Shown here piece after piece: positions 42,786 to 54,904 of a stretch of DNA of 64,000 nucleotides (position 1 is the first letter of the stretch; each line of letters starts with the position of its first letter). The DNA is taken from the NCBI GenBank assembly GCA_014529385.2, contig CM043944.1:75773884-75837883 (forward strand). The letters run 5' to 3'. The notes beneath the pieces were generated by a model, which saw only the letters and a program-made list of their open reading frames with translations, had not been told where the DNA came from and searched no databases. This DNA comes from Adiantum capillus-veneris (lineage: Eukaryota; Streptophyta; Polypodiopsida; Polypodiales; Pteridaceae). The translations under genes were made by a program, and so were the position numbers.

Positions 42786-43365
42786 GGAGGCAGCTTCACT
42801 AGGTGGGAACCAGCTTCTGGAAAGCCGAGCAGTGGATCATTCAGTAATTACCATGACGGTTACCACAATAACTCCAAGAAGCTAATAGGACCAATACATT
42901 GTAATCGGGTTGGCAATTGTTGGCTGTACTTTTGGGTTGTTTTCTCTTTTGACTTCCTACTCTTAGTGTGTGATTGTAGTCCTGAAGTTGTTCCTAAGCT
43001 ACATTATCCCCGCTTGTACTCTTACTCTGTAATTCCTAATACAATAGTCAAGTATAATTCAACCAGATATGATTTGTATCCATTTCTTCTGAATCTAAAT
43101 CTGAATCTGAACACTAATTTCAGTCATTCAGCTTGTCTAATTCTCAGTAGATGTATTCCAGTTCATGTAACTGTTCTAGCTCAGTTTCTATCTTTTCTCC
43201 AGTCCTACTGATTGAATTAATGAATCACCAGTAGTTGTAAACTCTTACACTTGAATCAGCTATCTAAAAAGATCAACTCCAATTCCATATTGGTGATCAC
43301 GGTGGCTAGAGTTATTGCTCGTTGACTAGCAGACTCCTCTCCCAGTTTGAGTTTCAAGTGCAGTA
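42786..43365 (+). other. Upstream leader of gag fragment E, no gene
   Basis: AT-rich sequence between the tandem repeat and the E gag start. It may hold the end of an LTR (GTAATCGGGTTGGCAATTG near 42900) and the leader. I find no clear PBS. Confidence 0.4.
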
Positions 43366-45710
43366 ATGGCACCCAAACCCAGACGTGGCCGAAAACCATC
43401 CTACCATATTGACCCTATTCCTGAGGAGTCAAAAAGAGACTCTGATCCCACGGATGAACAAGTAACTTACACTGAGGCTGAGGAGGAGCACAGTCATGCT
43501 GATGAGGAACAGGATTCTCAGCATTCGAGTCAATCCAAACGACGCAGGGCTGAAAGGGAAGAATGCAAGGCCAAGAGTTCTCGGACCACACAGGGAGACA
43601 AAGGTGCCAAAGGCAGTAAAGGAAGTCTTCATATTTCCAATTGAAAAGCTAGGGAGGAGGCAGCAAGTGAGACGATGGTAGAAATTAATTGGGATGTAGA
43701 CACAGACTATTGTAAGAAAGCTTCAAAAAGGAGTTAGGATTCCAAGGTGAGAAGAGGAAGAAATGAGGTTGATAGACATGATTACACATCTTCATTGAAA
43801 ATTTATTTTCCCATGTTCAAAGGGGGAAAGAAGGAGGACTTGGATGTGCATATCCAAGCCTTTGAGAAATATGCTGAGTTAAAAAATATTGATGAAGATG
43901 ATTGGGGTGACTACTTTCTGCAAACATTAAAGGAGGCAGCAAGGAAATGGTACTACCATTACCCTGCTTGTCAAATCAGATCATATAATAAACTGCTTGA
44001 AGCTTTTCGACTAGAGTATTCAGACAATAGAGGTGATGAGGATATACTCTATGAGCTGGATAAGATAAGGTAGGGAAAATTGTCAGTCAGAAGCTATGTT
44101 GAGAAAATCAAGGAACTAACTAGACAACTCAGGAACCACATCCGAAAAGCGGTTGCGAGCATGGTTTTTGAATGGGTTTCGCAGTAAGAAGCTTAGGGAA
44201 CAGAAGGTGCTGGCACCAACCAAGAAATTCAATGATTTGGTGCATCCTGAAGCTAGAACAACAAGCTAAGAAGGAAAAGAGTCATAAGAAGAGGAGGTCC
44301 AGTAGTAGCAGTACTTCTACTGAAGATTCTGAGTCCATTAGAGCCTCCACTAGCTCTGAAAGCAGTTTAGATGGAAGAACCAAAGACAAGACTAAGAAAG
44401 GATCTTGGTCTAGGAAGATTGAAGAGATGGTCTGACAAATTGCTGAAATCAGCCAGACGAGACAGCTGGTAAGAAGTATGGAAACCTGTTGTTCAAAGTG
44501 TAAATCTAAAGACCATGTTTCAAATGAATTTCCACAGTGTACTTATTGCAAAGCCTATGGCCATTTATGGAACAACTGTGGTATTTGAATTCATCATTTT
44601 AAGAAGGGAAAAGATTTGTCAATGATAGCATTCACCAATGCTGAACCAGTAAGAGTGGAAACTACCAGTGTTTCTCAAGAAGAGAAATCAGGTGTAAGTG
44701 GTATTGGAGCAGGGCACGGTAGATACCAAGCGGCTACCAGCCGAGGCCAAGGTCGTGGTAATTTTCAGAATCAAAGCTTGAATTGCTATACATGTGGTAA
44801 GTATGTATGGGCATTTTGCGGTTCAGTGTCCAAAAACACATGGAGCTGCGGATACTGAGGTGAAGGTTCGAGAACCAGTTTCTGTACGAGTAGTTACACA
44901 AAGTAAAGGGGTGGTGATTGAGGAAATTCAAAAAAGTTGAGCAAAACCAGTCACTCCCGAAAGTAGAAAATGGGCCCAGCAGAGAGACGTATGGAAGGCC
45001 AAGGGTAAAGAAAAGGTGGTTGATAAATGGCAGGAGCAAAGAGAACTAGCGGTAAAAATTAATGAGGATTTAGCCAAGAAGCTGCCAGAGAAACCAGACA
45101 GTTCTGATACCCGGGTCGTACATAAGATAGCCACCCAGTTGGCTGAGACAGTACAACCAAATCAATCGAAGCCTGGGATGCCTGATACCATGTTGGCTGC
45201 AGTACAAGGGTTGATGGAAGAGTTGGGAACTGCTAAAGGAATTGAAAGCACTGAACCAAAGGAATGGTATTGTAAAGATAATACCAGTTCTTCAAGCTTT
45301 GACAACAACTCTGATCATGAGAAAGAGAAAATTCATGTCAAAATTTGTGACAAAATTCAGAAACTACCTGTGGAGTTAGAGGACATTGGAAGAACTTTAC
45401 CTGAAGTAGCGAAGTTCATCAGGCAGCGAATGAAGGTTGAGGTGGAGGCTAGATCAGTCAACTTGACAACTCTCAGAGATGATGAAGTGCTAGTGATTCA
45501 AGTGGACTACAAAGTGAGGAAATAGTGGGAACCACTCTCAAGCATCATACTAGATGTAGGAGCAGGGGTAAACATTTTGGGAGTACATCTTCAGCAAGGA
45601 TGGGAATTACTAACCTGAAACCATCACCTTTCAAAGTCCAAATGGCGGATCATCGAGTGGTGCAGGCAACTGGAATGGTAGAGAATATGCAGATACAAGT
45701 GGGCAAAGCT
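43366..45710 (+). pseudogene. Gag fragment E with start of protease, pol missing
   Basis: ATG 43366 opens MAPKPRRGRKPSYHIDP. After stops the capsid domain reads YFPMFKGGKKEDLDVHIQAF, YFLQTLKEAARKWYYHYPAC and LLEAFRLEYSDNRGDEDIL (43800-44070). A serine-rich linker (KKRRSSSSSTSTEDSES) and zinc knuckles (CTYCKAYGHLWNNC) follow. A clean 169-codon piece lies at 45016-45525. The protease is only begun: IILDVGAGVNILG, with D-V-G in the active site, at about 45545-45585. The frame then runs straight into the tandem repeat at 45711. RT and integrase are absent. The linker resembles that of element A. Confidence 0.75.
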
Positions 45711-47013
45711 AGCTTGGACAGGTGATGGACCTTCAAACCAGCATGGGCTAAAACCTCCATAACACAATGGTTAGTAGGTTATACAAGTGGTGGACCTCTA
45801 CCCCAAACCATCCACGTGATCAGACTATTCAATAGAGCTAGCTTGGATAGGTGGTGGATCTCAAACAACCTTGGGCTAAAACCTCTATAACACAATAGAT
45901 AGTAAGTTGGACAAGTGATGGACCTCTGTTCCAAAGCATCCATAGTAGTAAAAAAGGTACCTACACTCCATTCACACATTGCCCTTGAAACAATAGAGAT
46001 AACTACTTTCAAAGAAGCTAGCTTAGAGAGGTGGTGGAGCTTCAAAAATTCTTGGGCTAAAACCTGTATAGCACAATGGATAGTAGGTTGGACAAGTGTT
46101 GAACCTTTGCTTCAAACCATGCATGGTAGTAAACAAAGTAGCTACACTGCATTCACACATTGACTTTGAAACAATAGAGATAGCTTTGTTCAATAGATCT
46201 AGCTTGGATGGATGGTGGACCTTCAAACCAACCTGAGCTAAAACCTCTAGAACACAATGAAAAGTAGGTTGGACAAGTGGTGGAAATTTGCCCCAAACCA
46301 TCCATGGTAGTAAACATAGTAGCTACACTGCATTCACAAATTGACCTTCAAACAATAGAGATAGCGTTTTTCAATAGAGCTAGCTTGGACAGGTGGTGGA
46401 CCTTCAAACCACCTTGGACATAAACCTCCATAACACAATGAATAGTATAGTAGCTACACTCCATTCACACATTGACCTTAAAACAATAGAGATAGCTTCT
46501 TTCAATAGATCTAGCTTGGATAGGTGATGGACCTTCAAACCGCCTTGGGCTAAAACCTCCATAGCACAATGGATAGAAGATTGGACAAGTGTTGGATCTC
46601 TAGCCCAAACCATCCATGCTATCAGAGTAGAGATAGGACTAATAAATAGAGCGAGCTTGGATAGGTGGTGGACCTTGAAACCACATAGGGCTAAAACCTC
46701 CATAACACAATGGTTAGTAGGTTGGAAAAGTTGTGGATCTCTACCCCAAACCATCCATGGTAGTGAACATAGTAGCTACACTCCATTCACACATTGACAT
46801 TCAAACAATAGAAGTAGGACTTTTCAATAGAGCTAGATTGGATAGGTGGTGGACCTTCAAACAACCTTGGGCTAAGACCTCAATAACACAATGGATAGTA
46901 GGTTGGACAAGTGTTAGACCTCTATCCCAAACCATCCATGCTATTAGATTAGAAATAGGACTATTCAATAGAGCTAGCTTGGTAGGTAGTGGAGCTTCAA
47001 ACCACCTTGGCTA
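45711..47013. repeat. 141/181-bp tandem repeat, right array, about nine units
   Basis: Units starting AGCTTGGATAGG begin at 45711, 45840, 46020, 46201, 46382, 46513, 46654, 46835 and 46976. Steps are 129, 180, 181, 181, 131, 141, 181 and 141. The long form carries an extra block around CACTCCATTCACACATTGAC. The last unit is cut by the LTR of D. Open frames here are repeat artefacts. Confidence 0.88.
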
Positions 47014-47922
47014 TGTGGGACGCATGTCTAACCTCACCATCCTATCTTATTACAGTATTAGCGAGAACCATAATTAATTTGTCAAACCATGGGACGAAGC
47101 TGGATAGAGGCTACAAGAGGTTGTCAATCTCTCGAAAAACAACTAACAACTCGCATCTAACTCAAGCTACACTCAAGTGATTGAAATCACCAAAAGCCAA
47201 TCTCTCATCGGCAAGAAAATCACATCCATTACAACATCAAATGACATCCAAACGTAACGAAACTTCTAGGAAAAGTTTATAAGACCTAAGCATACATGCC
47301 TATGGTCTCAAACCCCACTTTAGGTCAAGTTCCAAAATCGCGATTATTAACAGTAGTGTATTTTTGACCTAGTCGTTTTTGACTCAGAATGCATCTAAAT
47401 GCTTAGCAATGATGCCCCAATATCCCGCATGTGCTTAGTTTTTTATTTAAAAGTATAAACTCCTAGTTATGATGAAATTAGGCCGTGGGTCGGTGATGCC
47501 AAAAGATACAAAATACTGTGAATGGCTTACGTCAATGCGTAGAGCTCTTACCTGCGGTTACAATGCAACAAAAGCATTCGCAATGTGAGAACCGGGGAGG
47601 GAGTAGGAAGCACGAGAAGGAGAGAAGTGAGCACCATTAGCTCACGCTGTGTATTTCTTATCAAAAAACTTATAAAAAACTTAAAAAAATTGGCTTTTAC
47701 ACCTTAGCCAAGTTTTTTGGGTGGTCAAAACTAATAATCCAGAGTTCTACCAAAGCTGGGAATTGGCTGGCTGATAAAATCTGGAAGCTTGTAGCCTCGG
47801 CTCATTAATTACAAACTCTATCTGAGAAAATAGGAGTTACAATATTCTTGATTTATTAAAATAATAATTGTTTTACAAAGAGAACTCCGAAAAATGGTGT
47901 CCGTGTGAGCTTGGTGCTAACA
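47014..47922 (-). repeat. 3' LTR of element D
   Basis: About 909 bp. The plus-strand left border TGTGGGACGC interrupts a repeat unit after CCTTGGCTA. The right end GTGCTAACA abuts the PPT. It has short similarities to the C LTR (AGCGAGAAC-type blocks). The left border may be off by a few bases. Confidence 0.7.
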
Positions 47923-47934
47923 TTCCCCCCCTCC
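47923..47934 (-). promoter_or_regulatory. Polypurine tract of element D
   Basis: The minus strand reads GGAGGGGGGGAA directly before the LTR start TGTTAGCACC. Confidence 0.85.
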
Positions 47935-49356
47935 TTGCCCGTGTCGTCCCTTGACCCAGCTTTATGGGCTGAAGTAGTCTTTAAGTTGACGGCGAGCGAG
48001 GCGGTCTTTAAGTGCGTCCATTGCCTTCTGGTATTTGATTCTTCGTTCTTTGTCGAGCAATTGCAAAAATTGCATGGTGACTTGATTCTTTAGCTCCACC
48101 TCTGAGTAGCCTACAAACCTGGATGTTAGGTTTCTTATCACCGGTGCAAATATCTTCCTTTGACGGGTGAAGAATCCAATGTAGAATGCTTCTTTAAAGG
48201 CTAGCATATTACTCGATGTTAGGAACATGCATCTGGCATAGAATCCATAAAGGACCTCCTCTGAAGGTTTCTCACATAGATAATAGCATAGGCCTTTGTT
48301 TTTTTCCAAGAATGATAGCCATTGGGCTCTTTTTTGCTGGGGCTCATTAAAAACTTGTATACATGTGAGTAGCATCCTGCAGATCTTATATATCATTGCA
48401 CAGGAGAGATTTGGCAGACTCTTGAAGAAAGACATGGTGCCCGTTAGGGTTTTCACAATGTATTCCTCCGTCGCTTGGCCTCTCTCTGGAGCTGGCAGCC
48501 AAGGGAAGTTGAGCCAAGTTGGCCTCTTCTTTTGCAGTGCTTCATGAACTTTCCATGTCCTTACTCTGAGTACATGACAGAATGTTGGATCTCTTTGTAG
48601 GGCTGTAGGTGCTCTTGTGAACAGAATCAGGTATCCTTGTTCAACCAGCTTAACCTCCACTTTGGATGGTCTTTATATGCGCCATCTTCTTGCATATCCT
48701 TGTATAGCCTTTCTTTCACCTGTAAGAGTTCTACTTTGATGAGAGGGTACGGTAGGGATTGTTGGTGCCATTGAGCGTTGATCTGATTGGGAGTGAGTTG
48801 AGTGATGTTGAGAGAGTGTAAAAATCTCAACTCCCAATCCATAACAACCTTCCACTACTCATCCACCTCTAAGGTGATCTTCTCCTTCAGTGCGTCCTCT
48901 TCAGCTTTTGACAGTTGGACCATTGGCACTATGTCTATATCTCTCATGTGAACCTGAAAATCTTCATCACCACTTGGCTCTGTTGTGGACTGCGTCTCAA
49001 ACTCAGCAACAAAAGAGAAGGAGGGTATGTCTATCTGTGGCGGCTCTGAAGTGCCTGCCTCTTCCTGCGTGTCTGGTTTTCCATCTCTGAGGAGTTAATT
49101 TATCCGTTTGAGTTCTGCTATCTCCTTTAGGAGCTCCTCCTCTCTTTGAACCCGTATCAGTGCCAGGTCCCTGCGTTGTGATTTTTCAAGCTTTAATTCC
49201 AATTCTAGGTTTTTGTTTTTCTTTTCAAGTGCCTTACAGACTTCGTCAGCTCCTTTGATTGAGGACAGGGTTGGCTTTTCTCTGATGTGCCGTAAGAAAA
49301 TGGCCTGATCATTCATTCTTTGTTCAGAATATTACAGAGAAGCATTGGAAACATCT

Positions 49357-49361
49357 AACTG
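49357..49361. repeat. Target-site duplication of the 4.2-kb element, left copy
   Basis: AACTG, identical to 53538-53542. Confidence 0.95.
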
Positions 49362-49612
49362 TGTGCGCTCCTTGCCGCACTGTCGAAGCAAGGGACTTGC
49401 CAATACACCGTGTGCGAGCCACAGACGGCTCCAAGCACACAACAAGCCTAAACTAGCAAGCTCAAGAAAACAAAGGGTGTGTCACTCACCGCTCTACGCT
49501 CGCCTTCGTGGTGGATTCCTCGCCGCGATGAAGAAGAAGCTGCAGTCGTGCCGCGCTCAACCGCTTCGCCGCCGTCGTGCCTTCGTAATGCTCGATCGCA
49601 CACACACTCTCC

Positions 49613-49646
<34 letters not shown>

Positions 49647-49940
49647 AGGAGGTGAAGAAGAAGAAGATGGAGATGGAGCAAGAGCACTCTTCAATTGCAC
49701 AAATGAGAGAATGAGTAAAAATTAGGTTTAGTTGGCTTTTATAGGAGCTCACCCCATTCACACTTGGGCGCCCATGCTTAACCAACTAATCCCTTGAATG
49801 TCCAAGTTAAAGTGCGTCTCTCATTGGCGATCACTCTACCTTTCCCTATTGGTCCGACAAGCCCGGTACCTGACTCTAAATCATACATAATACGCGTCCA
49901 TCGTAGGTGATGGGGTGTCCGTGAGCCGTGAGGGTTAACA
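49362..49940 (-). repeat. 3' LTR of the 4.2-kb element
   Basis: 579 bp; TATA at 49737-49744 on the minus strand. It differs from B2 LTRs in a block near 49785-49825 and so marks a subfamily. Confidence 0.95.
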
Positions 49941-49954
49941 TGCCCCCCTTCCTG
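49941..49954 (-). promoter_or_regulatory. Polypurine tract of the 4.2-kb element
   Basis: The minus strand reads GGAAGGGGGGCA before TGTTAACC, the same as in B2. Confidence 0.85.
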
Positions 49955-51554
49955 ATGTAGATTCCGTCCTCGGAAGCTATTGAGTTGAAGCTGGTTCGTC
50001 GAGGTGGAAGAGCATTTGAGATGAATGTCCTTAGCCTTCTTCAGTCACTGCAAAATCAAACAACATTGGCACAGTAATGGCATTCTCTTAAAAAGCATAT
50101 GCAGTTTTAGGTAGAAAAATTGATTGGTCAAAGAATTTCAAACAATTTGTTAGCAATGAACATTAAATTGCAATGTAATCAAATGCATAAACAGATGTAA
50201 AGGCAAAAAATTAAACAAGTCTGGGGTCACTAATTTGACGGTCGAAAAGCACTAGAGATCGAATATTAATACCATGGGTAAGCTTCTTAACTTTCTGTGG
50301 TCAATTAAGTTGTTTAATCGCGAGAGCCAAGTATTCATGTTCGAGGGCTGACTAGAGGCTATATCTAGAAAACCTTGTAGTTAAGCTACCATAAAAGGAA
50401 TTTCTCATGAAATCATCACCTGACTGATTACTTTTTCTTTGACCCCCCAAAGTCTTTTCACATTGATTCAATTATGATGTGTGTGCTTATTTTGTATGCC
50501 TTGGGTTTTTTGCTTCTCAAGGAAAAGCGCCCACACTGGGAACCTCTAGGGCTCTAGTACCATAGGCAATACATGTGAGTGAAGTACCAAATCAAGCTGA
50601 GATTTCTCTTCCAGCTTAAAATTTTACATTGTGGCACTTTGATTTTTTGTTTGTTCATTTTCATCATTTTAATTTTGTAACTTTGGGGGGTCATATAACA
50701 CTGTTACATTCCCCAGGCTCATCACATTAGTAAACTCCCTTTATAATACTTAAGCTAAAGGTCAATAGGGTTAAGCCCACTAGAAAGCCCTAGTACATTT
50801 CATACAATGCTGCCTAAATCGGATTAAGAACCTAAGTAACCATTGCTTATTAGGAAGGCATTCCCCATGGTATTAAGAGAAGATCTCTAATACCTAGCTT
50901 GGTCAAACTAGCTTAGTCGGACTGCTTGATTTTTAAACCTAGACAAGTGATTATGACAAAACATTACATTGAATTAAATGTTTGATACTAAGCCAATGCG
51001 CTGAATATTATGCTACCAATCACAATCAAAGCAGACAAACATGGATGCAAAAAAGATAAGGGCAATGCTAATGGACAAGAAACACCTGTTTGTGTTGATG
51101 GTCGCGCTTGATTTGAAGGTTCCATGAAGGTCCAAATCCTATCAATAGCAACACGCTCCTGTACACACTATGAAACACAAACAATACCTCTAGGAGGAAC
51201 ATCAGTGGGAAAAGAGAACTTTGCTAATCTCTCAACTCTAAAACAGAAACACTCCTATCGTACTAATCTTACTTACCCTCCATCACTCAAGTGATGAGGA
51301 TCAAAGGTGTTTTATGGCATAGGTTTCTGTTTCACTGTACCAAATGTGACATGTGTAGGTCTGAGTCAATGTTTTGACTTTAATGTGCATACTCGTTTGC
51401 TAATTGCTCTTGCTCTTTTTTTTTTTTTTTGTTGAGTATAAAGCTTTATATGTACATTCCCTAAGATCGGAGATTAAGAGGTCAGGGAAAAAGGTTGAGA
51501 GGGAAGCAAGTGAATGATGACTATCAGCAAACACTCCCCCCTTCCTTGGGTAGA
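49955..51554 (-). other. 3' untranslated region of the 4.2-kb element, no gene
   Basis: Closely matches 28313-29815 of B2, plus about 115 bp at 50970-51086 that B2 lacks. The region is non-coding on both strands. Confidence 0.75.
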
Positions 51555-52058
51555 TCATACCATTTGAAATGAGCTTGTCACCCTTTGAAACCAATTGTTC
51601 CAGTTGGTAATAGGTGAGGATTTTTGCCAGTAGTTTGTTATTACCCTAGGTGCCTTGTCAAGCTGCAAGGGTGGTAAGGTACTCTCCCAGGATCGAACTT
51701 GAAGTGGTTCATCAGGTGATTCTTGAACACTGGGAGGTGTGGATTCTTTGGTAGCTTCATGGAGGTCCACTACTATAGATGGAGGCTGTGTAGAAGCTTT
51801 TACCTCTATGGATGTATTACATGAGGAGCTAGAATCTTCATGGGACTCCCCCTTTCCTGAGCTAGGTGGAACAAATCGTTCTTTCTTTGGTACCCAAACT
51901 AGCTCGGGAGCGGGTGTGTAGCATTTTGTGATTTTTTTCTTTCCACGATCATTGATTCGTTTTGGAGCTACGGGATTGGGCTCACTTGGGTCAGGTGATA
52001 GGTAAGAGCAAGGGACTTGCCAATACACCGTATGCGAGCCACAAACGGCTCCAAGCAC
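51555..52058 (-). pseudogene. Chimeric remnant frame: LTR patch joined to the B2-type tail
   Basis: 167 codons are open. The first 16 or so (from MLGAVCGSHTVYWQVPC) come from the LTR patch. The rest is the C-terminal end of the B2 tail (SYLSPDPSEPNPV, LVWVPKKERFVPPSSGKG). It keeps one W-V-P-K motif and has CGA (51876-51878) where B2 has TGA (30137). There is no reason to think it is functional; it shows the deletion junction. Confidence 0.7.
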
Positions 52059-52176
52059 ACAACAAGCCTAAACTAGCAAGCTCAAGAAAACAAAGGGTGT
52101 GTCACTCACCGCTCTACGCTTGCCTTCGTGGTGGATTCCTCGCCGCGTGAAGAAGAAGCTGCAGTCGTGCCGCGCT
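52007..52176 (-). repeat. Internal LTR (U5) fragment at the deletion junction
   Basis: It matches 49386-49555 of the flanking LTR in the same orientation, with one base deleted. It bridges the tail frame and the 5' leader. Short shared sequence is present at both joints (AGCA on the left; GTCGTGCCG-GCT on the right). Confidence 0.88.
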
Positions 52177-52940
52177 TTACAGCCCTCCGTTTGGTCACTC
52201 TATGCCCTCGGAATCCCTAAAACTGTCAATTTCCAGTAAGGAACTAGGCCTAAACTAGAAAGTCTAAGGGTGCAAGTGGGAAGAGAAAGGAGGAGAGTGG
52301 AGGACTTGTCCCACATGCTCTCATTCTCTCTTGAGGGAGTAGGGTATATATATAAGAGTGAGTCTAGTATATATCCTAAGACTGAGGCCTGGGCCTGGGC
52401 TTGGGCTTGGGCTTGGGCTTGGGCTTGGGAAAATGATCCCGATCCCGATCTATCTTTTATACAAACCAAACCGTCCGTTTTAAGAGTCACGTTTTTTATT
52501 TTCGAAAAATATCGCCACCCACTCGCTCGCGTTTTTAATTTCCGAATTTTTTTTCTTTTAATTTTTTTTTTTTTTTTCAAAAAAATTTTTTTTTCCTTAA
52601 AAAACTTTTTTTTTTCATTTTTTTAAAATTTTTTTTATGTTGATGCAGAAAATACAGAAATTGAAAAAACGCAGAAATTGTAGAAAATGCAGAAAAACGC
52701 AGAAATTGCAGAAAATTGACAGAAATGCAAAAAATTGCAGAAATTAAAAACGCCGAACTTGAAAACGCAGAAATTGCAGAAATTGAAAAAACGCAGACAA
52801 TAGCAGAAATTGAAACTTGACAGCAAATGCAGAAAACGCAAAAAACAGAAATCTCCACACACTCCTTCCCTGCCTTTCCTATGATACAAATTGCACCACA
52901 AGGAAGCGTAAAGTGCTAACCGAGCTTAGTGTAGGGCATA
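52177..52940 (-). other. 5' leader of the 4.2-kb element, no gene
   Basis: Matches the B2 leader: GGGCTT hexamer run (52390-52428, longer than in B2), A/T runs (52545-52635) and GCAGAAATTG-type repeats (52645-52830). Confidence 0.75.
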
Positions 52941-52958
52941 TCCCCGGCAGCGGCGCCA
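52941..52958 (-). promoter_or_regulatory. Primer-binding site of the 4.2-kb element, tRNA-Asp
   Basis: The minus strand reads TGGCGCCGCTGCCGGGGA, identical to the C site, four bases inside the LTR. Confidence 0.88.
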
Positions 52959-52962
52959 AAAA

Positions 52963-53537
52963 TGTGCGCTCCTTGCCGCACTGTCGAAGCAAGGGACTTG
53001 CCAATACACCGTGTGCGAGCCACAGACGGCTCCAAGCACACAACAAGCCTAAACTAGCAAGCTCAAGAATACAAAGGGTGTGTCACTCACCGCTCTACGC
53101 TCGCCTTCGTGGTGGATTCCTCGCCGCGATGAAGAAGAAGCTGCAGTCGTGCCGCGCTCAACCGCTTCGCCGCCGTCGTGCCTTCGTAATGCTCGATCGC
53201 ACACACACTCTCCCTCTCTCTCTCTCTCTCTCACACACACACAAGGAGGTGAAGAAGAAGAAGATGGAGATGGAGCAAGAGCACTCTTCAATTGCACAAA
53301 TGAGAGAATGAGTAAAAATTAGGTTTAGTTGGCTTTTATAGGAGCTCACCCCATTCACACTTGGGCACCCATGCTTAACCAACTAATCCCTTGAATGTCC
53401 AAGTTAAAGTGCGTCTCTCATTGGCGATCACTCTACCTTTCCCTATTGGTCCGACAAGCCCGGTACCTGACTCTAAATCATACATAATACGCGTCCATCG
53501 TAGGTGATGGGGTGTCCGTGAGCCGTGAGGGTTAACA
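52963..53537 (-). repeat. 5' LTR of the 4.2-kb element
   Basis: 575 bp with TATA at 53334-53341 on the minus strand. Its partner is 49362-49940. Confidence 0.95.
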
Positions 53538-53542
53538 AACTG
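53538..53542. repeat. Target-site duplication of the 4.2-kb element, right copy
   Basis: AACTG, matching 49357-49361. Confidence 0.95.
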
Positions 53543-54904
53543 CACCTGGGTTTTGTGAGCTAAGAGAGAGGTTGTAAGAAGTTCATTTGTAACTTCTGTT
53601 AACTGCTCGTATTTTACTTTGCAGACATCAAATAATTTGGTGAGTAGATCACCTAACTCCTAAATTTATTTTTGTTGTTTATCTCTGGCTATCTGATGCT
53701 CATTCGCTTCTGCCTTTAGCTATTGCACTTGCCTTTGGAGATCAGTGATGATAGTCATCTAGCTCTCCTTGAAGAGAGTCGATCACCATTTCCAGTTCCT
53801 TGTGCTTTGTGCTGTGGTTTAAAGCTTCTGAATGGAGTCTCTCTGTGATTTCCTGCATCTGATGTGCATATTCATTGACCTCTATTATTACTTCATCATT
53901 TGACTGCCACTCCTCCTGTCGTGCCAGCTAGGATGTGCCTATAGCCTCGTGTGTTGCTTCTTGCTGGTGGTTCTTGTGCAGAGGTAGATGGTCGGTCTTC
54001 TTCTTGGCCATCTTGAGGCTTTGATGCCTTGGCAGTTTTTGGCTGAGTAGAAGTGGATGGTGTTGTCTCAACCCTTGCTGTCTCTTCAGATACCGACCTT
54101 TCTTCCTTCTCTGGCTCGGGCTCCATCTTATGTGCAGTGGTAGACGCTTTTTCCGCATCTGCTTCTTTATTAGTCTCTTTTTTAGATCTACTTGTCTGTT
54201 CCTTGTACAACTTTTGAGTCTCTTCAGCTTTCTTCTCCTGTTCCGGCTCGACTTCTTTTTCTTTTTGTCCGTCGGGGTGGTCAGCCTCTTGTGCAGATTT
54301 TGTTTGTTGGGTGGACTCAAAAATGTTTCTCTTTGTGAGGCTCTGCTTCTTCATTGGTGTCTTTGCCTACTGATGGTGGTGGGCTAGGCATGGGATGGTC
54401 TAGTTGTTCTGTATGCAGTGAGATGGGTCAAGGAGATCCATGACTTTGCCCTTGGCTAGCCCTTTCCTTGGCTTGCCTTTGGTCTTCCGCTTCCTGGGAT
54501 TTCCTTGCAGCTTCTTCTGCTTCATTGAGCTTTAGAGCTTTAGCCTCTTGGTACATTCTTTATAACTGCTATGTTGGATCATCTGCCTCTTTTCTGGTAT
54601 GATGCTTTGTTCGAGGTCCTTTCAGTCTTGTGGGTACCCACTTTTCTAGGTCCTTCCCTTGTGCGTGCCTACTGCGCTGGTAAGCCTGTTTTTCTCTTTC
54701 AAAACGCCCTTGTTTTTGAGCTGTCTCCTCTTGGAGTGCATCCACAGCTTTTCTTTTCATCTCTTCTCTCCGAGCTCTCTTTTCTTCTTTGTCAGAGCTC
54801 TCGCTGTTGTGCCGTTCCGCCGAGCTGTCAGTAGCTGACTCATCCTTGGATTTATGTGATCTTTTACCTGACCTTGTAGCTCGTGGAGAGGGTTGTGCTA
54901 CCAA

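Larger units (their letters stand above)
49362..53537 (-). mobile_element. 4.2-kb non-autonomous derivative of the B2 family
   Basis: LTRs 49362-49940 and 52963-53537 are almost identical (two or so substitutions plus microsatellite length) and flanked by perfect AACTG duplications, so this is the youngest insertion seen. It has PBS and PPT but no Gag, protease or enzymes. Inside are the B2-type 3' untranslated region, the end of the tail frame, a 170-bp LTR patch (52007-52176) and the leader. It depends wholly on proteins from other elements. Confidence 0.95.
47962..54904 (-). pseudogene. Element D 3' ORF, split by a nested element
   Basis: Without the insertion (4,176 bp plus a 5-bp duplication) it is about 2.76 kb. 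It starts at 54904 (MVAQPSPRATRSGKRSHKS). It continues through a helical basic stretch whose LEKWVPT block recalls FEEKWVSDP of the C ORF. A glutamate/lysine-rich linker with many stops follows, then a coiled coil (VCKALEKKNKNLELELKLEK), and a C-terminal domain open at 48855-48627 and 48660-47962. That domain (WELRFLHSLNITQLT, then EYIVKTLTGTMSFF, LTSSNMLAFKEAFYIGFFT) matches C at 11581-10721 along its length. The globular N-terminal domain of the C ORF is absent. Function is unknown. Confidence 0.7.

Noticed and set aside
42339-47077. Open frames with recurring WWTFKPPWAKTSITQ-like peptides on both strands
   Set aside because: They follow the 141/181-bp tandem repeat and are interrupted irregularly; no evidence of coding.
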